From assembly GCF_020829645.1 (NCBI RefSeq), contig NZ_JAIVFS010000022.1, positions 46,893-110,892 of the forward strand: a stretch of DNA of 64,000 bases. The letters run 5' to 3'. Position 1 is the first letter of the stretch. Each line of letters begins with the position of its first letter. Below, one piece after another: positions 1 to 7,727 of this stretch. This DNA is from Nostoc mirabile CHAB5784 (GTDB taxonomy: Bacteria; Cyanobacteriota; Cyanobacteriia; Cyanobacteriales; Nostocaceae). The position numbers were made by a program, and so were the translations under genes. A model generated the notes under the pieces. That model saw only the letters and a program-made list of their open reading frames with translations, was not told where the DNA came from and did no database searches.

Positions 1-2
1 CT

Positions 3-353
3 CAAGATGTAGAAGAAACAGTATGGCGATATCTCTGCATAGCTCGTTCGTTAGGTGTTGAAGAGGCGCGTAATTCTTTATTAACTGTGAAAAATGACCC
101 TCGACGTGTTATGCAGCGCGTATATGATTTGTATGCGGGAGATTGTACACCAGATGATGTTTTAACTGTTGGTCAATCAGAAGGAATAAAGGGAAATTTT
201 TACAGTCATCTTTACTTGGGATTATATTACGAAGCTCAAACTAATCTTGATTTAGCTCAGGAATATATAGTTAAAGCTGCTGATAATTACAAAATTGATG
301 ATTATATGTGGTATCTGGCGCAGGTACATAAAACTCTGCGAGGATGGTTTTGA
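3..353 (+). CDS. TPR-like repeat protein, C-terminal part (5' end outside window)
   Basis: The frame is open from the window edge (a codon starts at base 3) to the stop at 351-353, so the gene begins upstream and the internal GTG at 87 is not its start. About 116 residues are visible. They read as helical repeats of the TPR type (YSHLYLGLYYEAQTNLDLAQEYI resembles the A/B helices of a TPR in which small residues and aromatic positions alternate). This resembles the end of cyanobacterial NlpI/TPR lipoproteins, but the part that would decide this is missing. The function cannot be assigned beyond a probable protein-protein interaction role. Confidence 0.6.
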   Translation, partial: QDVEETVWRYLCIARSLGVEEARNSLLTVKNDPRRVMQRVYDLYAGDCTPDDVLTVGQSEGIKGNFYSHLYLGLYYEAQTNLDLAQEYIVKAADNYKIDDYMWYLAQVHKTLRGWF

Positions 354-428
354 TTTGCTGATTTCTATCTCTGCCAAGATAAAAACCATGAACAAAAATA
401 ACAGCTTCTCGTTGGGATGCCATCTGCT

Positions 429-557
429 AAGTAGTCGGACAAAAATATTTACAGTCATTGCGAGCGGAGCAAAGCAATCCCAGCCGCAAGCGAATTGCTT
501 CACTCCGCTTCACTCCATTCGCAATGACATTTTGTAATTAATTCTGTCTGACTACTT
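429..557. repeat. Nested inverted-repeat element (outer shell)
   Basis: The outer arms AAGTAGTCGGAC (429-440) and GTCTGACTACTT (546-557) are complementary with one mismatch. They enclose the GTCATTGCGA element at 454-528. No target duplication is evident. Confidence 0.5.
454..528. repeat. GTCATTGCGA-type palindromic repeat, copy 1
   Basis: A 75-bp element bounded by GTCATTGCGA and TCGCAATGAC (10-bp perfect inverted ends), with an interior rich in GGAGC/GAAGC and AAGCAATC segments. Other copies lie at 17837-17947 and 61152-61248. It is non-coding; the frames through it are not genes. Confidence 0.75.
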
Positions 558-690
558 ATGCAACTCATAGTAACAAAAGACTCTATTCTATGAAAAGAGA
601 GCGCCTTTTGTAATTCAGTACATTACTAATCGTATTTTTACGGACTATCATTATACTGAAACTTTCCATATCCATCGAAATTCTATCCTA

Positions 691-740
691 ACCAAGCACT
701 AATGCTCTAGCATTTTATCTCGCGCTTTCTGGCGATCGCC
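691..740 (+). repeat. Direct repeat left of the Uma2 gene
   Basis: Begins ACCAAGCACTAA, runs through GCATTTTATCT and ends CTTTCTGGCGATCGC. A similar 53-bp copy in the same orientation lies at 1538-1590, so the pair brackets the Uma2 gene. Confidence 0.6.
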
Positions 741-884
741 CCCTCAAGTCCAACCTATGTGCGGTTAAGCGGCTACAAATAACCTGGGCATCCACACCAA
801 AGGTTTTCGGCAGTCCGCTCCAACCGAATTGCCATACATATTTATACAGACTTTTTACGTATAAAATCCTCATCGATCATCTAT

Positions 885-1466
885 TCAATTTTCAGTTGCT
901 TCGGTTTCAAACTGCACTTGTCGGTACACATGGGCGATCGCTATTTCCACATCCACTGATTCCAGTCGCAATATTTCATGCAAATTATACTCCGACAGCA
1001 CCCATTTTCCCTGTTCGTTGCGCCGAAACACTTCCACACCTGGTTGAGCTACTTGTACTAACACATATTCTTGCAAGGTTGGAGATTGGCGATATTTGGC
1101 AAACTTTTTCCCCCTATCGGCTGCTTCTGTTGAAGGTGATAGCACTTCGATAATTAAGCAGGGAAATTGTACCAATTGTGGATCATCATCGCGCTCATCG
1201 CAAGTTACGACCACATCTGGATAAAAATACTTTTGCCCAGGTTCTACCTGCACCTTCACATCTACAATGTATACTTCACAGGAGCGATCGGCTAGGGCAT
1301 CATCTAGAAGCTTAAAGAAATTTGCAGAAATCCGATTATGGTTGCGTGTAGCACCACTCATCATCACAACTTCGCCATCCCAATACTCGTAGCGTTCCTC
1401 TTGGGTGGGTTCCCAAACCAGATATTCCTCTGCACTCATCAAAATGCGATCGGGTAAAGCAACCAT
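885..1466 (-). CDS. Uma2 family (DUF820) endonuclease-like protein
   Basis: 193 residues, the usual length for the very large cyanobacterial Uma2/DUF820 family, whose fold belongs to the PD-(D/E)XK nucleases. Visible family features are the N-terminal SAEEYL and ERYEYWDGEVVMMSG segments, the acidic strand YPDVVVTCDE around residues 100-110, and LIIEVLSPSTE at about 125-135, which supplies the second acidic residue, followed by RGKKFAKYR. The start is the ATG at 1466. It stands alone between direct repeats (691-740 and 1538-1590), as is common for these multicopy genes. The cellular role of the family is not established; many copies are thought to be linked to mobile DNA. The family call is firm, the function open. 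Confidence 0.85.
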   Translation of the reverse strand: MVALPDRILMSAEEYLVWEPTQEERYEYWDGEVVMMSGATRNHNRISANFFKLLDDALADRSCEVYIVDVKVQVEPGQKYFYPDVVVTCDERDDDPQLVQFPCLIIEVLSPSTEAADRGKKFAKYRQSPTLQEYVLVQVAQPGVEVFRRNEQGKWVLSEYNLHEILRLESVDVEIAIAHVYRQVQFETEATEN

Positions 1467-1537
1467 CGGCGCGATCTCTTAATGATTCACTTTATTTAGG
1501 ATAGCGAAAAAAGGGCATTCTCTTTATTGCTACCCTG

Positions 1538-1590
1538 ACCAAGCACTAACGTCCCAGCATTTTATCTGGCAGATGCTTTCTGGCGATCGC
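1538..1590 (+). repeat. Direct repeat right of the Uma2 gene
   Basis: Matches 691-740 (ACCAAGCACTAA, CAGCATTTTATCTGGC, CTTTCTGGCGATCGC) with a few substitutions and a short extra segment. Confidence 0.6.
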
Positions 1591-1613
1591 TTACCATAGA
1601 GCTAATGATTAGA

Positions 1614-1817
1614 TTATATGTAGCTTGTAATATGCAATTCAGCAAGGTTTTTAGGGGTTGATGGTGTTATAGATTGTTGGACAGGGGCAGACGGATCTAT
1701 TCCAGAACTATTTTGAGAATTTTTACCTAGAAAATTCCAGTTTATTTTGTCTAAAAAAGCCATAAATATAGTTAGTCCTGTGTTAAATATTCCCAAAAAT
1801 ATAGCAAATACATACAT
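1614..1817 (-). CDS. Small putative membrane protein
   Basis: A 67-residue frame with an ATG at 1817. The first half is hydrophobic (MYVFAIFLGIFNTGLTIFMA, one likely membrane segment). The second half is polar and Ser/Pro/Gln rich. It matches no family I recognise. The surroundings are repeats, it has no obvious ribosome-binding site, and it could be a chance frame. Confidence 0.3.
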   Translation of the reverse strand: MYVFAIFLGIFNTGLTIFMAFLDKINWNFLGKNSQNSSGIDPSAPVQQSITPSTPKNLAELHITSYI

Positions 1818-1884
1818 AATGAAACTTGCTATGTGCGATGAATAGCTTACTACAAACTAAGATTTTCTTGTATGTTTAACTACT

Positions 1885-2045
1885 TCCGTGGGTTTAAGTT
1901 CCCCGGTTCTATAAACAGCAAGTTTTGTGTTGGGGTTAAATCTCCATTACAAAACTTAATTACGTTAGCGCAGCGTTAGCGAGTCCGCGTTCGCGCAGCG
2001 TCTCGTAGAGAGCGTCATTACGAATTACGAATTACGAATTATTTG
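1885..2045. repeat. Dispersed repeat, inverted relative to 7624-7698, ending in a heptamer array
   Basis: The segment with CCGTGGGTTTAAGTTCCCC, TTTTGTGTTGGGGTTAAAT and CCATTACAAAAC is the reverse complement of the block at 7624-7698 with some divergence. It is followed by GCGTTAGCGAG and CGCAGCGTCTCGTAGAGAG units typical of Nostoc dispersed repeats, and then by the ATTACGA heptamers. This DNA fills the gap upstream of the carbonic anhydrase gene; no gene is seen in it. Confidence 0.6.
2017..2040 (+). repeat. STRR heptamer array (ATTACGA)n
   Basis: Three full ATTACGA units plus a partial one, in perfect 7-bp register: a short tandemly repeated repetitive sequence of the cyanobacterial STRR type. 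Confidence 0.75.
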
Positions 2046-2186
2046 ATTATGCCTACCTACTTAAGTTCTAAATCATAGTGTAATCTAAAGATTAAATGAC
2101 TCTTAAATCGTGTAAAAACGTACTCTTGTATCTTGCTTAAGTCTGATATATTCCTGAGAACAGCTTTGTTGTTTTCAGGTAGATTG

Positions 2187-2909
2187 ATGAGTCGAATTAA
2201 TGGATTTGTAGGGCGACGTGATTTATTAAAATTTGCCAGTGTACTAGGTCTTGCAGCTAGTGCTTTTGGTGATAGTTTTTGGAATACAGAGCAAACTGCT
2301 GTTGCTGATATTCATCCAGACAACCCTAATCCAGTTAGCCCTAATGAAGCTATCAGACGCTTACTGGATGGTAATCAAAGATTTATCCATCAAAAACGTA
2401 AATATCCCGATCAATCACTAGAACGCCTGCGATTAGTTGCTAAAGCTCAGTATCCTTTTGCCGCCATATTGGGCTGTGCAGATTCCAGAGTCCCTGCAGA
2501 AATCGTGTTCGATCAAGGAGTTGGAGATTTATTTGTCGTTCGAGTTGCTGGTAATGTCGTCAGTGACACGGTTATAGGTAGTTTGGAATATTCTACAGCA
2601 GTATTAGGTTCGCAGTTGATTGTGATTTTGGGTCATAAAAGATGCGGTGCAGTAGCAGAAGCAATCAAAAACGAACCACTTCCTGGCAGAATTGGTTTGA
2701 TTATTGAGGGTATCAAACCATCTGTAGAAAGGGTAAAGTTAAGAACGGGTGATAATATGCAGAATGCAGTTATAGCCAATATCCAGTACCAGGCTGAAAA
2801 ATTGCAGGAAAGCTCAACAATTTTAGACAAATTGATCCGTGAAGGCAAACTAAAAATTGTCGGCGCTTGTTACGATATTGACACTGGTAAAGTCAACATT
2901 ATTACTTGA
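2187..2909 (+). CDS. Beta-class carbonic anhydrase, Tat-exported
   Basis: Interconverts CO2 and bicarbonate with a zinc ion. The beta-class zinc and catalytic residues are visible: Cys and the Asp/Arg dyad in GCADSRVPAE, and His and Cys in GHKRCGA. The N-terminus GRRDLLKFASVLGLAASAFG is a twin-arginine-type export signal, so the enzyme probably acts in the periplasm or lumen, like the EcaB type of cyanobacteria. I start it at ATG 2187, which puts the Arg pair close to the N-terminus (240 residues). A TTG at 2133 would add 18 residues that spoil the signal. It is monocistronic, with repeat DNA on both sides. Export is inferred from the signal only. Confidence 0.9.
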   Translation: MSRINGFVGRRDLLKFASVLGLAASAFGDSFWNTEQTAVADIHPDNPNPVSPNEAIRRLLDGNQRFIHQKRKYPDQSLERLRLVAKAQYPFAAILGCADSRVPAEIVFDQGVGDLFVVRVAGNVVSDTVIGSLEYSTAVLGSQLIVILGHKRCGAVAEAIKNEPLPGRIGLIIEGIKPSVERVKLRTGDNMQNAVIANIQYQAEKLQESSTILDKLIREGKLKIVGACYDIDTGKVNIIT

Positions 2910-4115
2910 AAATTCTATGCCTAAAAGGTGTAAGATTTTTAGTTTAATGATGTTGCAAAAAATTCTTAGTTATAAAAGATTTTTTATTGATAATCTTGAA
3001 AATTAATCAAATTCATTGCTCAACTTCAAAAAATATTCCTTATACCATTTAACAAAGTATTTGTTACATATAGGACTTACGCAAAAAGTGCTAAAAAGCT
3101 TAATTTATCGAACCGCCATCTCTACGAGAGGCTTCCGCCAACGCGCAACGTCTAGTTAGAGAAGAACGCCAACGCGTAGCGTCTCGTAGAGAAGAATCTA
3201 GGACTTACGCATTGACAAGAAATACCAAATATGGATTAAGGTTAAAAACCATATCTTTCGTAAGGGCACAGCATTGCTCATACGTGTCAACTTAAGCTAG
3301 AAATAGCTTAACTGTTAGCTTCCTCACCCGCCCAGAAATAAATTTCTTTGGCTTTTAGCTAAAGTCTACTGAAGTAGACTACAGATTTTTGGGTATATTT
3401 TAGTCATCAACAGAAGACTTTCGCTATTAGCAAGGAACTTCAGTTCCTTGCGAGACATGACTTTTACGTTAAGTTGACACCAATGAGCAAAGCTTAGCCC
3501 CTACAGCATGGTCTATTTACGATCGCAGGATAATTAAGAAAAGCCTGAAAACTTCCTCAAGATAGGTAATGCACATCACGACGCATTTGTACAGTGCGTA
3601 AGTCCTAGAATCGTAGAGTTTGCGTAAATTGGTAGGGGCGGCGATACCTGGGTTGGTCTACGCTAACGCAAACTCACAAAAATTCAGAAAAACTCAAAAG
3701 CAAGGCACAGTCGAAGCTTGTAACAAATAAACCCGGCAGGGGCCATATAACAAGGCCGCCCGCCAGGAAGGTATAGTATATTCTGGCCATGTTTGATCAG
3801 GTTAGCGCTTATTTATAAAAAATAATTGCGTATCCCTAGATACAATAACTAAATCCTTTGGAAAACACAGTTAAGAAAAGTTACTAAATAGGTTAATTTC
3901 TAATTAAAATCAACAATTCCCCACATGGGGAGATGGGAATACGGGGACACAGAAAAATATTTCCCAATCTCCAGTGCCCAATACTTCTCTTCTTAGGCTG
4001 CGCCCTAAGCGTAGCTATGCCGCAGGCTTTACGGCTCCGCTCAGTACAAGTGCCCCATGCTCCATAATATAAGAAAGCGCTTCACACTTCTTAAATAATC
4101 AGCTTTATTAGAACA
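2910..4115. other. 1.2-kb intergenic region made largely of repeats
   Basis: No gene is supported. It contains a lone TAGGACTTACGCA end (3071-3083), units with GCCAACGCG and CGTCTCGTAGAGAAG (about 3120-3195), a 409-bp element with target duplication (3199-3607), GC-rich hairpin-forming DNA around 3730-3790, and a block near 3990-4050 resembling the common Nostoc repeat GGCTGCGCCCTAAGCGTAGC. The promoter of ubiD must lie in the last few hundred bases, but I see no clear site. Confidence 0.55.
3199..3607. mobile_element. MITE-like element with TAGGACTTACGCA ends, 409 bp, 5-bp target duplication
   Basis: Perfect 13-bp inverted ends: TAGGACTTACGCA at 3199-3211 and TGCGTAAGTCCTA at 3595-3607. The direct repeat GAATC lies immediately outside both (3194-3198 and 3608-3612). 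Inside is a second shell, GTGTCAACTTAA (3284-3295) and TTAAGTTGACAC (3469-3480), carrying hairpins such as AGTCTACT/AGTAGACT and AAGGAACT/AGTTCCTT. There is no coding capacity, so any mobilisation must be by a transposase elsewhere. Confidence 0.75.
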
Positions 4116-5624
4116 ATGGCAAGAGACTTGCGGGGATTCATTAAAATTTTGGAAGATAAGGGACAATTACGGCGAATTTCAGCTTTAGTTGACCCAGATT
4201 TAGAAATTGCCGAGATTTCCAACCGGATGCTGCAAAAAGGTGGCCCAGGGTTGTTGTTTGAAAACGTCAAAGGCGCTTCCTTCCCTGTGGCGGTGAATTT
4301 GATGGGAACTGTGGAAAGGATTTGCTGGGCGATGAATATGCAGTATCCAGAGGAGTTGGAAACTCTGGGGAAAAAACTAAGTATGCTGCAACAGCCAAAA
4401 CCGCCGAAGAAGATTTCCCAAGCGATAGATTTTGGGAAAGTACTGTTTGATGTGGTGAAGGCAAAACCAGGACGGGATTTTTTCCCTGCTTGTCAGCAAG
4501 TTGTGGTTCAAGGTAATGATTTAGATTTAAATAAGTTGCCCTTGATACGTCCTTATATTGGTGATGCTGGCAAGATTATCACGCTGGGACTAGTAATTAC
4601 CAAGGATTGTGAGACTGGTACTCCAAATGTGGGCGTGTATCGCTTGCAACTGCAATCCAAGAATACGATGACGGTTCACTGGTTATCGGTGCGGGGTGGG
4701 GCGAGACATTTGCGAAAAGCAGCCGAACGTGGGAAAAAATTAGAAGTTGCGATCGCACTTGGTGTAGATCCTCTAATTATTATGGCAGCAGCTACACCCA
4801 TCCCTGTAGATTTATCAGAATGGCTGTTTGCAGGGCTTTACGGCGGTTCTGGTGTGCAGTTGGCGAAGTGTAAAACTGTCGATTTGGAAGTTCCCGCAGA
4901 TTCCGAATTTGTCTTGGAAGGGACGATTACACCAGGGGAAGTTTTACCAGATGGGCCTTTTGGCGACCACATGGGTTATTACGGCGGTGTAGAGGATTCG
5001 CCGTTAATCCGCTTTGAGTGTATGACGCACCGGAAAAATCCGATTTACTTAACAACATTTAGCGGTCGTCCACCTAAAGAAGAAGCGATGATGGCGATCG
5101 CACTAAATCGCATTTATACTCCCATACTGCGGCAACAAGTATCAGAAATTGTCGATTTCTTCCTACCAATGGAAGCTTTGAGTTACAAAGCGGCGATTAT
5201 TTCCATTGATAAGGCATATCCGGGACAAGCGCGACGAGCAGCTTTAGCGTTTTGGAGTGCTTTACCACAATTTACATACACAAAATTTGTAATTGTTGTG
5301 GATAAAGATATAAATATTCGCGATCCGCGTCAAGTTGTGTGGGCGATTAGTTCCAAAGTTGACCCAGTGCGGGATGTCTTTATTTTGCCGAATACACCTT
5401 TTGATACGTTGGATTTTGCTAGTGAGAAGATTGGCTTAGGTGGACGCATGGGAATTGATGCGACTACTAAAATTCCGCCGGAAACAGACCATGAATGGGG
5501 TTCGCCTTTAGAATCAGATCCAGATGTGGCGGCGATGGTAGAGAGACGATGGGCGGAGTATGGTTTGGCAGAGTTGCAGTTAGGAGAAGTAGACCCGAAT
5601 TTATTTGGCTACGATATGAAGTAG
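4116..5624 (+). CDS. ubiD: UbiD family decarboxylase
   Basis: A 502-residue member of the UbiD family of prenylated-FMN-dependent decarboxylases, close to the family's usual length. In cyanobacteria the homologue is assigned to the 4-hydroxy-3-prenylbenzoate decarboxylation step of plastoquinone synthesis. The diagnostic stretch EGTITPGEVLPDGPFGDH with MGYYGG is present at about residues 268-293, followed by THRKNPIYLTTFSGRPPKEE. Both are UbiD hallmarks near the cofactor and metal site. The start is ATG 4116; upstream DNA is repeat-rich. No flavin prenyltransferase (ubiX) lies in this window. The family call is very secure; the substrate is inferred from the family in cyanobacteria. Confidence 0.92.
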   Translation: MARDLRGFIKILEDKGQLRRISALVDPDLEIAEISNRMLQKGGPGLLFENVKGASFPVAVNLMGTVERICWAMNMQYPEELETLGKKLSMLQQPKPPKKISQAIDFGKVLFDVVKAKPGRDFFPACQQVVVQGNDLDLNKLPLIRPYIGDAGKIITLGLVITKDCETGTPNVGVYRLQLQSKNTMTVHWLSVRGGARHLRKAAERGKKLEVAIALGVDPLIIMAAATPIPVDLSEWLFAGLYGGSGVQLAKCKTVDLEVPADSEFVLEGTITPGEVLPDGPFGDHMGYYGGVEDSPLIRFECMTHRKNPIYLTTFSGRPPKEEAMMAIALNRIYTPILRQQVSEIVDFFLPMEALSYKAAIISIDKAYPGQARRAALAFWSALPQFTYTKFVIVVDKDINIRDPRQVVWAISSKVDPVRDVFILPNTPFDTLDFASEKIGLGGRMGIDATTKIPPETDHEWGSPLESDPDVAAMVERRWAEYGLAELQLGEVDPNLFGYDMK

Positions 5625-5649
5625 TATTTTGTATCGCCGTGCGTTACGC

Positions 5650-5762
5650 TGTGACTTACGCACTCAATCCTGAAACCTAAATCTCCCCTAGCCGCCCGAT
5701 AAATTGGGGGGAACTTTTAAAGCCCCTTTTTTAAGGGGGTTGGGGGAAGTGCGTAAGTCGTA
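5650..5762. mobile_element. Degenerate TAGGACTTACGCA-type element with C-rich cargo
   Basis: Ends TGTGACTTACGCA (5650-5662) and TGCGTAAGTCGTA (5750-5762) are diverged versions of the 13-bp ends at 3199-3607. The interior (GATAAATTGGGGGG, CCCCTTTTTTAAGGGGG) is related, in inverted orientation, to the interior of the differently ended element at 32138-32263. No target duplication is visible. Confidence 0.55.
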
Positions 5763-5778
5763 ACATTTGAATTTTTTC

Positions 5779-5868
5779 AGGACTTACGCAAACAATAGCC
5801 GAAACCCTTATTTGACGTAGGGGCAATTCATGAATTGCCCCTACAGCGTGTACTTTTGCGTAAGTCCT
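5779..5868. mobile_element. MITE-like element with AGGACTTACGCA ends, 90 bp, TTTTT target duplication
   Basis: Ends AGGACTTACGCA (5779-5790) and TGCGTAAGTCCT (5857-5868). Counting the next base on each side (C and A), the direct repeat TTTTT sits outside (5773-5777 and 5870-5874). The interior holds a perfect 28-bp palindrome at 5817-5844 with arms GTAGGGGCAATTCA and TGAATTGCCCCTAC. Confidence 0.65.
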
Positions 5869-5927
5869 ATTTTTAACTGGTAAATTTCCCGCTTCGTTGC
5901 TATCGTACTTGATAGGCAATCAGCAGA

Positions 5928-6113
5928 GTCGCAAAAGCTGGTTTCAATGTTGCAAAAGCTGGTTTCAATGTCGCAAAAGCTGGTTTCAATGTCGCAAAAG
6001 CTGGTTTCAATGTCGCAAAAGCTGGTTTTAATGTTGCAAAAGCTGGTTTCAATGTCGCAAAAGCTGGTTTCAATGTCGCAAAAGCTGGTTTCAATGTCGC
6101 AAAAGCTGGTTTA
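5928..6113 (+). repeat. 21-bp tandem array, about nine copies
   Basis: Unit GTCGCAAAAGCTGGTTTCAA plus T, repeated head to tail in exact 21-bp register: eight full copies and a last partial one. The copies differ only by GTC/GTT and one C/T. Read on the minus strand it gives a KPAFATL heptapeptide repeat, but no plausible gene surrounds it. It ends about 45 bp upstream of the SH3-protein start. Confidence 0.85.
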
Positions 6114-6159
6114 CGAGTGAGAAAAGCAAGAGTAATGATGGCAGCACATTGAAGAAATT

Positions 6160-6699
6160 ATGACCAAAAAAGTCAAAAATTCGGCGAACAAGTTAGCGAT
6201 TGGATTGGTATTCAGTTGTATTAGTGTAATGCTCAATAGTGGTATAGCTAATCAAATAGCTTTAGCGGAATCAAGAAAAATACAAAAGTGTGATATTTTT
6301 GCCTATGTTACTGATACAGATCCGCAAGCTTTAAATGTACGGAGTGGTAGAAGTACGAAAAAGAGAATTTTAGGGCAAATACCCATTAATGAAACAGTTC
6401 AAGTTGTTGCTGCTGCTAAAGATTGGGTGCAGATTACTAATGCTAGTGATGGTTTTAAAAGAACTGGATGGGTGTTTGTGACAAAGTTAGGTTTATCAAC
6501 TCAGGGCTACGGTACTAATGGCGTGGATTTATATACTAGTAACAGTCAAGAAAGCCAGAAAGTGGGGAGAATTCCTGCTAATACGGCTGTCAAATTGTTA
6601 GGCTGTCAGGGAGATTGGGCGCAGGTGGAATATCAAGGTGTTAAGGGTTGGTTGACAAGGGAAGATCAATGTGGTGCAGCCCTTACTAGTTGTTCTTAG
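6160..6699 (+). CDS. Secreted protein with two bacterial SH3 domains
   Basis: 179 residues. A signal peptide is visible (Lys-rich start, hydrophobic stretch to about residue 35, ALAES as a possible cleavage site). Two SH3b domains follow: the first around residues 45-110 (ALNVRSGRSTKKRILGQIPINETV, then a conserved Trp and GWVF) and the second around 115-170 (GVDLYTSNSQESQKVGRIPANTAV, then WAQVEYQGVKGWL). Such domains typically bind peptidoglycan or other extracytoplasmic ligands; no catalytic domain is attached. The gene lies directly after a 21-bp tandem array, and its stop codon TAG merges with a C-rich repeat (6697-6739). Start ATG 6160. The ligand is unknown. Confidence 0.75.
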   Translation: MTKKVKNSANKLAIGLVFSCISVMLNSGIANQIALAESRKIQKCDIFAYVTDTDPQALNVRSGRSTKKRILGQIPINETVQVVAAAKDWVQITNASDGFKRTGWVFVTKLGLSTQGYGTNGVDLYTSNSQESQKVGRIPANTAVKLLGCQGDWAQVEYQGVKGWLTREDQCGAALTSCS

Positions 6700-6739
6700 A
6701 ACCCCACCCCCAACCCCTCCCCGCAAGCGAGGAGGGGCT
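6697..6739 (+). repeat. C-rich palindromic repeat, copy 1 (adjoins a stop codon)
   Basis: TAGAACCCCACCCCC, then CAACCCC, then a hairpin CCCCTCCCCGCAAGCGAGGA with GGGG closing it. Related copies: 10602-10645, 11011-11056, 13696-13740, 27204-27248 and one split at 49208-49505. Here the first three bases are the stop codon of the SH3-protein gene, so it may act as a transcript 3' end. Confidence 0.7.
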
Positions 6740-6780
6740 ATGAGAATTATTTCTAGAATTTTGGTTTTGGGATATTTGTT

Positions 6781-7515
6781 ATGGCTTATCCATTTCCAGG
6801 GATGAATCCGTATTTAGAAGATCCTGAATTATGGCCAGGAGTACATGGGAGACTAATAGTTGCGATCGCAGATTATCTATCTCCTCAACTACGTCCTAAA
6901 TATTTTGTCGCCATTGAAGAACGAATTTATCAAACCACTGGCGATGACAAACTTTTGGTTGGTATTCCTGATGTAATAGTACAAAATTCACAGACAGCAA
7001 TAAATCCTAAAATACCGAATATAGCTGTAGCTACACCTGCCGTTCAACCTAAAACGGTGACTGTTCCCGTACCTGAGATAGTAAAGGAAAGATATTTAGA
7101 GGTGCGAAAGGTAGGAACAAAAGAAGTAGTAACAGTAATTGAAATTTTATCACCTAAAAATAAACGTACAGGAGAAGGACGCAACGCATACGAAATTAAG
7201 CGACAGCGAGTATTGGGAAGTTCAACACATTTGCTGGAAATTGATTTATTACGTATTGGGGAACCAATGTTAGTTTTTGGGGATGGTACGCAAAATGATT
7301 ATCGGATTTTGGTAAGTCGGGCAGAAAATCGTCCCCAATCTGATTTATATGCCTTTAATTTGCAAGATGTAATTCCTTCATTTCCCTTGCCTTTGCGAAC
7401 TGGTGATAATGAACCTTTGGTAGATTTGCAGAGTTTATTAGCTGGGATTTATGACCGCGCAAGTTATGACTTAGTAATAGATTACAGCAAAGAGCCAGTG
7501 TCCAAATTTTCATAA
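6781..7515 (+). CDS. DUF4058 family protein, copy 1
   Basis: 244 residues of the DUF4058 family, which is common in cyanobacteria and planctomycetes. Diagnostic stretches: FPGMNPYLEDPELWPGVHG at the start, LLVGIPDVIV, RYLEVRKVGTKEVVTVIEIL, SPKNKRTGEGRNAYEIKR and YDLVIDYSKEP near the end. The EIL-S-x-K-N-K core recalls a nuclease-like PD-(D/E)XK fold, but activity is not established. It is a paralogue of the next gene (7728-8513). It stops at SKFS, about 17 residues short of that copy, which suggests loss of the C-terminal tail by a nearby sequence change. Start ATG 6781. Confidence 0.85.
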   Translation: MAYPFPGMNPYLEDPELWPGVHGRLIVAIADYLSPQLRPKYFVAIEERIYQTTGDDKLLVGIPDVIVQNSQTAINPKIPNIAVATPAVQPKTVTVPVPEIVKERYLEVRKVGTKEVVTVIEILSPKNKRTGEGRNAYEIKRQRVLGSSTHLLEIDLLRIGEPMLVFGDGTQNDYRILVSRAENRPQSDLYAFNLQDVIPSFPLPLRTGDNEPLVDLQSLLAGIYDRASYDLVIDYSKEPVSKFS

Positions 7516-7623
7516 GAGAATGCAGTTTGACCAAACGCATTGTTACGGGAGAAAGGACTGCGTTAAATAATTCGTCATTCGTAATGGGCTACGCCCCGCT
7601 GCGCTAACGTAATTCGTAAATTT

Positions 7624-7698
7624 TGTTTTGTAATGGGGATTTAACCCCAACACAAAACAAAATTTTTATTGAACCCGGGGACTTTAACCCACGGAACT
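7624..7698. repeat. Dispersed repeat between the DUF4058 copies, inverted relative to 1885-1965
   Basis: Contains TGTAATGGGGATTTAACCCC, AACACAAAACAAAAT and CCCGGGGACTTTAACCCACGG, the complement of the block at 1885-1965. A shorter, diverged piece (CAGTTTTGTAATGGGGATAA) is at about 19934. Confidence 0.6.
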
Positions 7699-7727
7699 AG
7701 TTAAAGAAGAAAATAGGAGTTAAATCA

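Larger units (their letters stand above)
354..884. other. Intergenic, repeat-bearing
   Basis: No convincing gene. It holds nested inverted repeats (429-557, with 454-528 inside) and the left copy of a direct repeat (691-740) that recurs at 1538-1590 on the other side of the Uma2 gene. Short frames here are translations of the repeats. Confidence 0.6.
5625..6159. other. Intergenic cluster of two TIR elements and a 21-bp tandem array
   Basis: Holds a degenerate TIR element (5650-5762), a second with target duplication (5779-5868) and a 21-bp array (5928-6113). Frames in both strands across it are translations of repeats and are not listed as genes. Confidence 0.65.

Noticed and set aside
3730..3790. 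GC-rich hairpin-forming DNA as a possible small RNA or riboswitch
   Set aside because: Some complementarity (GGCAGGGGCC; GGCCGCCCGCC), but no match to a known RNA family and no clear promoter or terminator around it.
5900..6094. Minus-strand frame with KPAFATL heptapeptide repeats
   Set aside because: It is only the translation of the 21-bp tandem array, with no domain outside it and no plausible start or ribosome-binding site.
5928..6113. Possible CRISPR array
   Set aside because: Units are contiguous 21-mers with no unique spacers and no cas genes nearby. The same holds for 51487-51759.
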